Source of the DNA: Gemmatimonadaceae bacterium
Lineage (GTDB): Bacteria; Gemmatimonadota; Gemmatimonadetes; Gemmatimonadales; Gemmatimonadaceae
Assembly: GCA_016720905.1 (NCBI GenBank)
Contig: JADKJT010000003.1
Coordinates: forward strand, 186,001 to 250,000
DNA length: 64,000 nucleotides
Reading direction: 5' to 3'
The translations under genes and the position numbers were made by a program. The notes beneath the pieces are model-generated. The model had not been told where the DNA came from. It saw nothing but the letters and a program-made list of their open reading frames with translations, and ran no database searches. This document shows positions 33,967-42,088 of the stretch, piece by piece (position 1 is the stretch's first letter; the number at the start of each line of letters is the position of its first letter).

Positions 33967-36900
33967 ATGCGAAAACTTCGTTCGCTGTTTGTGCTGGCGC
34001 TGGGTGCCATGGTCGGCGTGGCCGATGTGGCAGCCGCTCAAGGCGTCACCACCGGCGCCATCTCGGGTCTCGTCGCTGACGAATCGGGCAAGCCGATTGA
34101 CGGCGCCCTGATCCAGGTTGAAAACAAGAGCAACGGGTTCAAGGCCAGCACGCTCACCCGTGAAAACGGGCGGTACTACGTGCAGGGCCTCGAAGTCGGC
34201 GGCCCCTATACGGTGTCGGTGCGTCGTCTGGGTTTTGCGCAGCAGGCCCAGGACGGCGTGTTGGTGAAGCTTGGGCAGACCGTGCCGGTGGACTTTGTGG
34301 TCAAGGCGCAGGCGGCCCAGTTGGCCGGCGTTACGGTGAGCGCCACCAAGGGCGCGATCATCTCGCCCACCAAGATGGGCGTCAGCACCACGATCAGCGA
34401 CACCGCGATCGCGCGGTTCCCGTCGCTCAATCGCGACTTCACCGACTTCGCCAGAGCCACGCCCCAGGTGTCCACCACGGGCAACGGTCTCTCGGGCGGC
34501 GGCGTGAACAACCGCTACAACCTGATCCAGATTGACGGCGCCAACGAGTCCGATCTGTTCGGATTGGGCAGCAACGGTCGCCCCGGCGATCAGGCCGGTG
34601 CCAAGTCGATTTCTTTGGACGCCGTGAAGGAGTATCAGGTGCTGCTGTCGCCGTTTGATGTGCGGCAGGGCAACTTCTCGGGGCTGCTGATCAACGCGGT
34701 CACGAAGAGCGGCACCAACAACTTCCACGGCTCGGTGTTCGGCTACACGCGCGATCAGGACCTCACGCGCAAGCAGCCATTCCTCGGCGCGTTCAGCCGC
34801 TCGCAGTACGGCGCCTCCATTGGTGGCCCGATTGTCCGGAACAAGGCGTTTTTCTTCCTCTCCACCGAATGGCAGAAAGAACAGCTGCTGTCCACCGGAC
34901 CCTACATCGGCTCGTCCGACTCGCCCGTGTCGCAAACGCAGGTGGATGCGTTCAACACGGTGCTGGCACCTCTCGGCATTGCTGGTGGCACGGGTGCCCA
35001 GATCAACCGCCCGAATCCGCTCACCAACGTGTTCGCGCGCGTGGACTTGAATTTCCTGCCCAAGACGCGTGTGGTGGTGCGACACAACTACGGCGCCGCC
35101 GACAACAACAATTTCGGCGGTGGCGGTTCGCGCGATGCCATCACGAATAACCAACCGTCATTCGCCCTCACGTCCAACGCCTACGCGTTCACGTCGCGCA
35201 AGAACGCGACGGTGGTGCAGGCGTTCACGGCCCTGGGCAACGGGGTCTTGAACGAACTGAACGTGGGATACACCACGATCAACGACAAGCGTGATCCGGT
35301 CACCAAGCTGGCCCAGATCAGCGTGGTCACCCCGCGTCAGACGGGCACCGGCACCGCGCTGTTCATTGCCGGCGGCGAAGCGTCGTCGCACGGCAACCAG
35401 CTGGACCAGAAGACGCTGGAACTGGCCGATAACCTGACCATTCCCATCGGCGATCACAACGTCACCATCGGCACGAAGAACATCTTTTACCAGTCGGCCA
35501 ACCTGTTTGCCAACAACCTGTTCGGCACCTGGCGCTTCAACAGCCTCGATTCGCTGAGAGGCACGTGTGCGACCTGCGGCGGCAATGCGCTCGCGTCCTC
35601 GTACGCGGTGACGGTGCCGACGCCGGCCGGCACGGACGGTTTCATTCGCATGAAGTCGGCCACGTATGCGTTCTACGTGCAGGATCAGTGGAACGTGCGG
35701 CCGACCATCAACTTTACGTACGGCATTCGCGCGGACATTCCCGTGTTCCGCAACAAGCCCGTGTACAACCTGGCAGTGGATACGGCGTATAAGCGCAACA
35801 CCAGTGACCTGCCCACGGGGAACATCCAATGGTCGCCGCGCATCGGCTTCAACTGGGACGTGACCGGCGATCAGCGGAACCAGCTGCGCGGCGGCGTTGG
35901 CGGCTTCACCGGTTCACCGGCCGGTGTGTGGCTGTCCAACGCATATGGCAACACCGGCCTGTTGGGCACGCCCGGGTTGACCTGCAACAACGCCACGCCC
36001 AGCAACGCCAACTACCCGCCGACGTTCACCTCGGCAGCCATCGCCAATCCGCCCGTGCGGTGCGGTGGCACCAATGCCAATCCCGCCAGTGCGGCCTTGT
36101 CGTCGACGATCAACACGATTGATCCGAACATGAAGTTCCCGCAAGTCATCAAGTACTCGCTGGGCTTCGACCACGACTTCGGTCGCAACATCATCGGCAG
36201 CGTGGAAGGGCTGTACACGCGCTCCAAGTACTCGCTGTTTTATAGCAACCTCGCGTTGGCCGGACCGCAGGGCACGGACGCGCATGGTCGCACGATGTAC
36301 GGCACCATCACCGGTTCCAGCTCGAGCCCGGTCACCAAGGGCGGCCGCAACCAGGTGTATGACGCGTCCAACAGCAGTGGTGGTGACTACTCGTACAACC
36401 TGACGGCCAGCCTGATCAAGCGCTTCGCCGACAACTGGGAAGGCGCGCTCTCGTACACGTATTCCGAGGCGCGCGACGTGCAAAGCACGCTCAACTCCAC
36501 GGCGAATTCCAACTTCAACCAGGGCCGCACCGTGTCCGGCGATCTGCTGGACAAGACCACCCTGGCGCCCGCCAAGTGGGATCAGCCGCACAAGATCGCG
36601 GCGGCGGGTACGTACAGCTTCCCGTGGCGCATGGATGTGTCGCTCATCTACACGGGCACCTCGGGATCGGCGTACGACTACTACCACAGCACCGACGAGA
36701 ACGCCGACGGGTCCACCGCGAACGATCTGGTGTACATCCCGAAGAACACGGCGGACGCCAACGAGATCCTGTTCACCGGCTACAACGTGCCGGCCTCGGC
36801 GGCGAGTGTCACGGCGCAACAGGTGGCGATGGACAAGTTCATCAATTCGGTGGACTGCCTGAAGAATCAGCGCGGACAGATCCTCAAGCGCATGACCTGC

Positions 36901-37209
36901 CGGGCGCCATGGCGCGACCTGTACAACGTGTCCATTCGCCAGTCGTTGCCGTCGGTGAGCGATCACTCGATGTCGTTCGCGATTGACATCTTCAACTTCG
37001 CGAACCTGGTGAATAGCCGGTGGGGCCAGCAGAAGAGCACTGTCTCGCCCGGCCTGCCGGGTGTGCAGCTGCTCAGTCGTACGGGCGTGACCACGCAAAG
37101 CGGCAAGACGGTTGGCGTGTACACGTTCTCCCCCACGCAGACGCTGTATGATGTGCGCAACGTGGATTCGAATTACCGGATCCAGCTGTCGCTGCGCTAC
37201 GGGTTCTGA
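33967..37209 (+). CDS. TonB-dependent receptor with N-terminal carboxypeptidase-regulatory domain (Oar-like)
   Basis: 1080 residues. A signal peptide ends at 'AAAQ' near residue 22. Residues 23-110 form a carboxypeptidase-regulatory-like sandwich ('GAISGLVADESGKPIDGALI', 'YYVQGLEVGGPYTVSVRRLG'), then a plug ('LNRDFTDFARATPQVSTTG', 'DAVKEYQVLLSPFDVRQGNF') and a 22-strand-type barrel that ends in an aromatic residue ('LSLRYGF'). This is the Oar family, common in FCB bacteria and myxobacteria, which may take up peptides or large substrates. No TonB box is obvious. Followed by a strong terminator. Confidence 0.92.
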   Translation: MRKLRSLFVLALGAMVGVADVAAAQGVTTGAISGLVADESGKPIDGALIQVENKSNGFKASTLTRENGRYYVQGLEVGGPYTVSVRRLGFAQQAQDGVLVKLGQTVPVDFVVKAQAAQLAGVTVSATKGAIISPTKMGVSTTISDTAIARFPSLNRDFTDFARATPQVSTTGNGLSGGGVNNRYNLIQIDGANESDLFGLGSNGRPGDQAGAKSISLDAVKEYQVLLSPFDVRQGNFSGLLINAVTKSGTNNFHGSVFGYTRDQDLTRKQPFLGAFSRSQYGASIGGPIVRNKAFFFLSTEWQKEQLLSTGPYIGSSDSPVSQTQVDAFNTVLAPLGIAGGTGAQINRPNPLTNVFARVDLNFLPKTRVVVRHNYGAADNNNFGGGGSRDAITNNQPSFALTSNAYAFTSRKNATVVQAFTALGNGVLNELNVGYTTINDKRDPVTKLAQISVVTPRQTGTGTALFIAGGEASSHGNQLDQKTLELADNLTIPIGDHNVTIGTKNIFYQSANLFANNLFGTWRFNSLDSLRGTCATCGGNALASSYAVTVPTPAGTDGFIRMKSATYAFYVQDQWNVRPTINFTYGIRADIPVFRNKPVYNLAVDTAYKRNTSDLPTGNIQWSPRIGFNWDVTGDQRNQLRGGVGGFTGSPAGVWLSNAYGNTGLLGTPGLTCNNATPSNANYPPTFTSAAIANPPVRCGGTNANPASAALSSTINTIDPNMKFPQVIKYSLGFDHDFGRNIIGSVEGLYTRSKYSLFYSNLALAGPQGTDAHGRTMYGTITGSSSSPVTKGGRNQVYDASNSSGGDYSYNLTASLIKRFADNWEGALSYTYSEARDVQSTLNSTANSNFNQGRTVSGDLLDKTTLAPAKWDQPHKIAAAGTYSFPWRMDVSLIYTGTSGSAYDYYHSTDENADGSTANDLVYIPKNTADANEILFTGYNVPASAASVTAQQVAMDKFINSVDCLKNQRGQILKRMTCRAPWRDLYNVSIRQSLPSVSDHSMSFAIDIFNFANLVNSRWGQQKSTVSPGLPGVQLLSRTGVTTQSGKTVGVYTFSPTQTLYDVRNVDSNYRIQLSLRYGF

Positions 37210-37226
37210 ACCACGTAGGGCATAGT

Positions 37227-37262
37227 GAAACGGGCGGGCTTCGAGAGAAGCCCGCCCGTTTC
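37227..37262 (+). terminator. Strong intrinsic terminator after the TonB receptor gene
   Basis: A perfect 16-bp stem (GAAACGGGCGGGCTTC and its complement) with a GAGA tetraloop lies 17 nt after the stop, followed by GTTTCT. The remaining gap to 37429 is G-rich low-complexity sequence with no gene. The outer stem shares ACGGGCGG with the terminator at 53783. Confidence 0.85.
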
Positions 37263-37429
37263 GTTTCTGAGGGGGGAGGGGGGAGAGGCCGAGGGGTGAG
37301 CACCGACAGCGTTGAGGGGAGAGGGGTGAGCCGGTGAGGGGAGCGTTGGGCTGCCCTCGCGGGCTCGCCGCTCACGCGCTCACTACCTGTTCCTGCTCAT
37401 CCCTCAACTCCCTCAGCCCTCAATCCGTC

Positions 37430-38311
37430 CTAAAAGATCTTCAGATTGATGTACTTCCGCGGGTTGGCCTTGATATCCGCCATCAGCGAATCCACCCGCA
37501 GGAGCATCGAATCCAGTCGCCGGTACACCGCATCGTCGTTCATCAGCTTGCCCACCGTGCCGTTGCCGGTATTCACCTTGGTGACCACCGACTGCACCTG
37601 CGCATTGGTCTGCTTCAGTTCGCGCGACAGCTGCTCCAGACTGGCGGACATGGCGCGCACATTGGTCAGCGTCGAATCGACTTTGGCAGAATCGATGGAC
37701 GCGATGGTGCTGCGCAGCGCGTCCTGTGTCTTCGTGAGCTGCTTTGACTGCTCCGCCATCACGTTGCTCATCTGGGCCACCAGCTTCGTCAACTGGGCAA
37801 TCGTCGTCCGAACGTCCTTGAGGCCGCCGCCGTCCACAAATTCGGCCCGCGCCCTCCCGGTGAGCGCGCTGACGTCGGCCGCAATCGAGTCGCCCTTGGT
37901 GAGCAACTCGGCTGGTCCGGGGGAACCCTTGCCCGTGGGGATCGTATCGCCTTGCGGCATGAAGGCCTTCTCACCAAGCACGGGCTTCACGGCGATCAAC
38001 TGATCACCGAAGATGCCGTTGGCCTGCACGGTGGCCGTGGATCCTTTCGGCACCCGGTACTGTTGCTGCACCTTGATCGCCACCACGATGGTGCCATTGG
38101 GGTCGAGCTCCACGCGATCCACGAATCCGATTTGGACCCCGGCCAGCAACACCGGTTGGCCCTGCTTGAGCCCGGCGCCCCAGGGGAATCGCGCAAACAT
38201 CGAGTAATTGCGGGCCAGACCACCGCGCGCAATCCAGATGGTGCCGCCGAGTCCGACTACGATCGCACCGGCGAGGAGGAGACCAACGAGAATTTCGTCG
38301 CGTCGTTTCAT
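37430..38311 (-). CDS. MlaD/MCE-family lipid transport protein
   Basis: 293 residues. One N-terminal helix ('ILVGLLLAGAIVVGLGGTIWI') anchors an MCE domain with 'GAGLKQGQPVLLAGVQIGFV' and 'ATVQANGIFGDQLIAVKP' in the periplasm. A long coiled-coil tail follows, with 'TKLVAQMSNVMAEQSKQLTK' and 'LSRELKQTNAQVQSVVTKV'. MCE proteins form hexameric rings that pass phospholipids between inner and outer membranes. The permease gene lies 49 nt upstream. No MlaF-type ATPase gene is in the cluster. Confidence 0.9.
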   Translation of the reverse strand: MKRRDEILVGLLLAGAIVVGLGGTIWIARGGLARNYSMFARFPWGAGLKQGQPVLLAGVQIGFVDRVELDPNGTIVVAIKVQQQYRVPKGSTATVQANGIFGDQLIAVKPVLGEKAFMPQGDTIPTGKGSPGPAELLTKGDSIAADVSALTGRARAEFVDGGGLKDVRTTIAQLTKLVAQMSNVMAEQSKQLTKTQDALRSTIASIDSAKVDSTLTNVRAMSASLEQLSRELKQTNAQVQSVVTKVNTGNGTVGKLMNDDAVYRRLDSMLLRVDSLMADIKANPRKYINLKIF

Positions 38312-38360
38312 GAGGCGAAATGGAAAACGGGGAACGGCCGCGAGCGGGCGCGCTGAATGG

Positions 38361-39152
38361 TCATGCTTGAATGAACGGTGCGAAGACGGCGGCCACAATT
38401 GCGTCGAGCACGAGGATCGAGACGGACGCGATGACGACGGCAAGGGCGGTTGAACGTCCCACACCTTCGGCGCCGGCCTCGGTGACGTATCCCTCGTAGG
38501 AGCACACAAACGCGATCGCGCCGCCGAAGCAGACGGCCTTGATCAGCGAATAGACCACCTGAAATTCGGTGAAGGCCAGTCGCAGCCCGTCCAGGAAATC
38601 AGAGGTGCGCACGTCGGTGGCCATCACCAGGGTCGCCCACGCGCTGAGGATGGCGGTGGCGTTGGCAATGATGGTGAGCGCCGGAATCATCACCAGCGCG
38701 GCGAGGAGTCGCGGGAGCGCCAGATAGGCCACCGGATCGAATGACAGGGTCTCCAGCGCATCGATCTGCTCGGTCACGCGCATGGTGCCGATTTCCGCCG
38801 TCATGCGGGCGCCCACGCGACCTGTCAGCACCAGGGCGGTCAGCAGGGGCCCCAGTTCGAGCACGATGCTCTGCCGGACGATGAGGCCCACCACCGACAG
38901 CTGCACGCCGGGGAACAGTTGATAGCGTGTCTGAAACGCCGTCACGCCGCCCAGAAAGGCCGCGACGATGGCGGCCAGTGGCAGCGACTCTACGCCGATG
39001 CGTTGCATCTGCCGGATTGTTTCCGGTGCCCAGGTGCCAGGCTCGCGCAGACCGCGCGCGATGTCTCGCGCAAAGTACGCGCGCTTGCCCAGGGAACGGA
39101 GCAATCCGGCAGTGCGCTTGTAGGCCGCGCGCACCACGATCCCGACCGGCAT
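38361..39152 (-). CDS. MlaE-type ABC lipid transport permease
   Basis: 263 residues with five to six helices. It has the signature block 'GRVGARMTAEIGTMRVTEQI' and 'EQIDALETLSFDPVAYLALP' common to MlaE/TGD1 permeases, plus 'QRIGVESLPLAAIVAAFLGG' near the N-terminus. It would pair with the MlaD-type protein for phospholipid transport across the envelope. ATG 39152 overlaps the LptG stop (ATGA), so lipid and LPS transport genes are translationally linked. The ATPase must be encoded elsewhere. Confidence 0.92.
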   Translation of the reverse strand: MPVGIVVRAAYKRTAGLLRSLGKRAYFARDIARGLREPGTWAPETIRQMQRIGVESLPLAAIVAAFLGGVTAFQTRYQLFPGVQLSVVGLIVRQSIVLELGPLLTALVLTGRVGARMTAEIGTMRVTEQIDALETLSFDPVAYLALPRLLAALVMIPALTIIANATAILSAWATLVMATDVRTSDFLDGLRLAFTEFQVVYSLIKAVCFGGAIAFVCSYEGYVTEAGAEGVGRSTALAVVIASVSILVLDAIVAAVFAPFIQA

Positions 39153-40258
39153 CAGGTCCGCACGCGGGCCAGCAGGACAATCGCGAGCAGCCCAACCAGT
39201 ACGTTGGGCATCCACGCGGCGAGTTCGGGTTGCATCAACCCTTTCCCGCCTACGGCCTTGGTCAGCTGAATAAGCACGAGGAACAATACGGTAGTGGCCA
39301 AGCTGATCGCCACACCAAAGGCGGCACCCCCGCGTTGCGAGCTGGTGGCCAGCGGGGCCCCGAAGAGTGCGATGATGATGCACGTGACCGGGATGGCGAT
39401 CTTCAGCATCCGCTCCACCTTGAGCAGGTTCACCTCGGCGCCCGAGCGCTCGAGAGCCCGGATGAACGTGGTGAGCTGGGCGAAATTCATTTCGGTCGGC
39501 TCACGCTCGGTGGCCCGCAGTTCATCCGGCGATTCCTTGAGCCGCCGGTCGAGGATCGAATCGAATCCGAAGGCCAGATCGATGGAATCGTTGGGGAGCA
39601 CATGGAGCTGACCCTTCTGCAGCATCCATCCGCCCTTGCTGGTCCACCGACCGCTGTCTGCGGCAATCAGCAACCCCGCCCGGAGCTTCGAGCCCCGCTC
39701 CTCGACCTCGACGCGTTCCACGCGGCGCTTCTCGGTATCGAGCGAATAGATGCGGTAGACGCGCCCCATGTCGTTGGCGAACGCGAAATTGTAGCGCGCT
39801 GTCTCACGGAATTCGCTGCGGCCGGCCAACAACTTGAGACGTTTGGAATTGGCCGGTGGTGCCACCTCGCTGAACACCAGGCCGATGCCGGTGGCGAAGG
39901 TGGCCATCAGCAGGATCGGCGCAATGAAGCGATAGAAGCTGATGCCCGAGGCCTTGGCCGCCGTGATCTCGGCGTACCGCGTGAAGGTGCCTATGGAGAA
40001 GACCGTCGCAAACAGCACGGCGGCCGGCAACACCATGAAGAGCGTATCGGGGATCCAGTAGAAGTAGCTCATGGCGACGGCCTGATACGTGAGCTTCTTC
40101 TCCGTGTACTTCCGGAGGTTGTCCACCAGGTCGATGACAAACACCAGCACCGGGAACCCGGCCACCGTCACGAAAAAGATGCGCGCAAATTCGGCGGCCA
40201 CATAGCGGTCAAGCGGCGTGATGAGACGCGCACGCCCGGATGGACGCGTGTCACTCAT
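39152..40258 (-). CDS. lptG: LptG-like permease of the LPS export ABC transporter
   Basis: 368 residues, YjgP/YjgQ family. Two N-terminal helices, a third pair around 'ILLMATFATGIGLVFSEV', a periplasmic jellyroll domain (residues 130-260) and three C-terminal helices ('AIPVTCIIIALFGAPLATSS'). The coupling-helix region is 'GTFTRYAEITAAKASGISFY'. With LptF and LptB2 it extracts LPS or lipo-oligosaccharide from the inner membrane. The F/G assignment rests on order and size; the two permeases are hard to tell apart. It overlaps both neighbours by ATGA. Confidence 0.85.
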   Translation of the reverse strand: MSDTRPSGRARLITPLDRYVAAEFARIFFVTVAGFPVLVFVIDLVDNLRKYTEKKLTYQAVAMSYFYWIPDTLFMVLPAAVLFATVFSIGTFTRYAEITAAKASGISFYRFIAPILLMATFATGIGLVFSEVAPPANSKRLKLLAGRSEFRETARYNFAFANDMGRVYRIYSLDTEKRRVERVEVEERGSKLRAGLLIAADSGRWTSKGGWMLQKGQLHVLPNDSIDLAFGFDSILDRRLKESPDELRATEREPTEMNFAQLTTFIRALERSGAEVNLLKVERMLKIAIPVTCIIIALFGAPLATSSQRGGAAFGVAISLATTVLFLVLIQLTKAVGGKGLMQPELAAWMPNVLVGLLAIVLLARVRT

Positions 40259-42024
40259 ACGGCGGCCGCCCGTTCGCGGGCGAGCGTTCGGCGCACCGCC
40301 CGGTCGCGCCACCATTCGCGAAGTCCGCCGCCACGCGAACTGTCGGTGGTGGATTCGACGCGCCAGAGCATCATGATGCCCACGAGCGTGAAGATCACAT
40401 TGGCAATCCACATGGCGACCGACGCGGGCAGTCGACCCTTGTCGGCGAGCGCCTCCCCCGCCATCAGGCACACGTAGTACAGGCCGAACACCACGATGCT
40501 GACCCCGAGGGTGACGCCCACGCCGCCGCGCGGAAAGCGGAGCGCGATAGGCGGACCAAACAGCACGAACACGAGGCAGGCGAACGACAGCGCGAACTTC
40601 TTGTGGATTTCCACCGCCAGGCTGTCCAACGATTCGCGCGACTCGGTCAACTGCATGTTGGCCGCCATCATGGATCCGCGATACAACTCGGTGGTGTCGA
40701 TATTGGAGGGCAGCGCGGGAGCGGGAACGGGGGCCGGCTGCACACCGGTGGAGGGGGCTATTCCGAGCGCGGAGTCGGCGCGGGCCTGCGTGACCGGCGC
40801 GCCAGGTGTTGGCTGGCCGGGCACCGGGGCGGGGACCACGCCCGGCTGTGCAACCGGCGAGGGTGTCGGGGGTACGGGCTGCTGCACCGTCGGCTGTTGC
40901 TGCACCGGTGGCTGTTGCTGTCCTGCTGGCGGCTGCACCGGCGGTTGCTGCACCGGTTGTTGTTGTACCGGTGGCTGTTGTACCGGTGGCTGTTGTACCG
41001 GTGGCTGTTGCACCGGCGGCTGCGATCCCGAATCTCCAACCCCCTGCGCGTGCGCCGCCTTCACTCCCAGCAGCGACGGCAACGTGACACAATAGAACTG
41101 CGCGAGCTTTTCGCGTGCCGGTCGGTCGCGGGGGGCCTTGATGGTTTTGGTCCCGGCCTTGACCAGTCGGCTGGCGTACATGATGTACTCCTTCCGGATC
41201 CGCGTGTACTCCATGGCCGACGTGCGGTACTTCTGATCCATTTCGCACACGGACATCTCGCGGTCGCCCTTGTACATGTCCGACCGGGACGATTCGAAGT
41301 TTTGCGTGATGCCTCGCACCTGCACCACCTGACTGCGGAAGTACGTTCGCTGGAAACGGCGGGCATCGCCCTTCACGAATTCCTGCGACCGTCCGTCGTA
41401 CAGCATGAGCTGCAGGTCCTTCCCGTTCGGGGCCAGCAGAAACAGGCCGCTATCCGCATAGATGGTCTTGCGTTCCGGACCTTTGGTGAGGTCATAGATC
41501 ACCACGTCCCACATTCTATTGGTGGCGGCATCGCTGCGGGCCACGCGCATGAAGAACTGTTCGGTGATGGCATTCAACACCTGATCGCGCAGGGCCAGCG
41601 TGGGCTTGGTCCGCGCGATGTCCTGCTGCAAAATGCGCAGCCGATGGTTGGCGCGCGGCAGGACCTGATCGTTGAACGCCACCATGACCAGCGACAGCAG
41701 GAAGGCGCATACGAGCACGGGGAACATGAGCGACCGCACCCGCACGCCGCTGGCCTTGAACGCGGTGATCTCGTGTTCCGCCGCCATGCGGCCAAACGCG
41801 TACAGCGTGGCCACCAGCACCGCCATGGGCAAGGTCATCGCCACGGTGAAGGGCAGCGACAGCACGAAGAACTGGGCGATGGCTTTCCACGGCAAGCCCT
41901 TGCCGGCCAGATTGGCCAGCTGGCGCGCGACGTACTGCAGCATGAGCAGCGACGTCAGCGCACTGAGGGCAAACACGAGGGGGCCGACGTGCTCGCGCAC
42001 GACGTAGCGGGTGACAAGCTTCAC
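40255..42024 (-). CDS. lptF: LptF-like permease with a Pro/Gln-rich insertion
   Basis: 589 residues, about 200 more than usual. The normal parts are present: N-terminal helices, the 'YAFGRMAAEHEITAFKASG' coupling block, a jellyroll with 'NFESSRSDMYKGDREMS', and C-terminal helices ('FALSFACLVFVLFGPPIALR', 'GVTLGVSIVVFGLYYVC'). Between the jellyroll and the last helices, about residues 330-435, is a low-complexity stretch of PPVQQ repeats and Pro/Val/Ala sequence facing the periplasm. The role of this insert is unknown. It is transcribed divergently from the SprA gene and coupled to lptG. Confidence 0.85.
   Translation of the reverse strand: MKLVTRYVVREHVGPLVFALSALTSLLMLQYVARQLANLAGKGLPWKAIAQFFVLSLPFTVAMTLPMAVLVATLYAFGRMAAEHEITAFKASGVRVRSLMFPVLVCAFLLSLVMVAFNDQVLPRANHRLRILQQDIARTKPTLALRDQVLNAITEQFFMRVARSDAATNRMWDVVIYDLTKGPERKTIYADSGLFLLAPNGKDLQLMLYDGRSQEFVKGDARRFQRTYFRSQVVQVRGITQNFESSRSDMYKGDREMSVCEMDQKYRTSAMEYTRIRKEYIMYASRLVKAGTKTIKAPRDRPAREKLAQFYCVTLPSLLGVKAAHAQGVGDSGSQPPVQQPPVQQPPVQQPPVQQQPVQQPPVQPPAGQQQPPVQQQPTVQQPVPPTPSPVAQPGVVPAPVPGQPTPGAPVTQARADSALGIAPSTGVQPAPVPAPALPSNIDTTELYRGSMMAANMQLTESRESLDSLAVEIHKKFALSFACLVFVLFGPPIALRFPRGGVGVTLGVSIVVFGLYYVCLMAGEALADKGRLPASVAMWIANVIFTLVGIMMLWRVESTTDSSRGGGLREWWRDRAVRRTLARERAAAV
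40885..41025 (-). repeat. 15-bp repeats encoding PPVQQ units in lptF
   Basis: Degenerate 15-bp units (YACCGGTGGCTGTTG on the plus strand) encode tandem Pro-Pro-Val-Gln-Gln in the LptF-like protein. Three central copies are nearly identical, which suggests recent slippage. Confidence 0.85.
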
Positions 42025-42088
42025 GACGTAAATTCCTCGCTCACTACCGGCATTATCAAGGGCGCGTCCGCAGATGGGTTCATGAACT

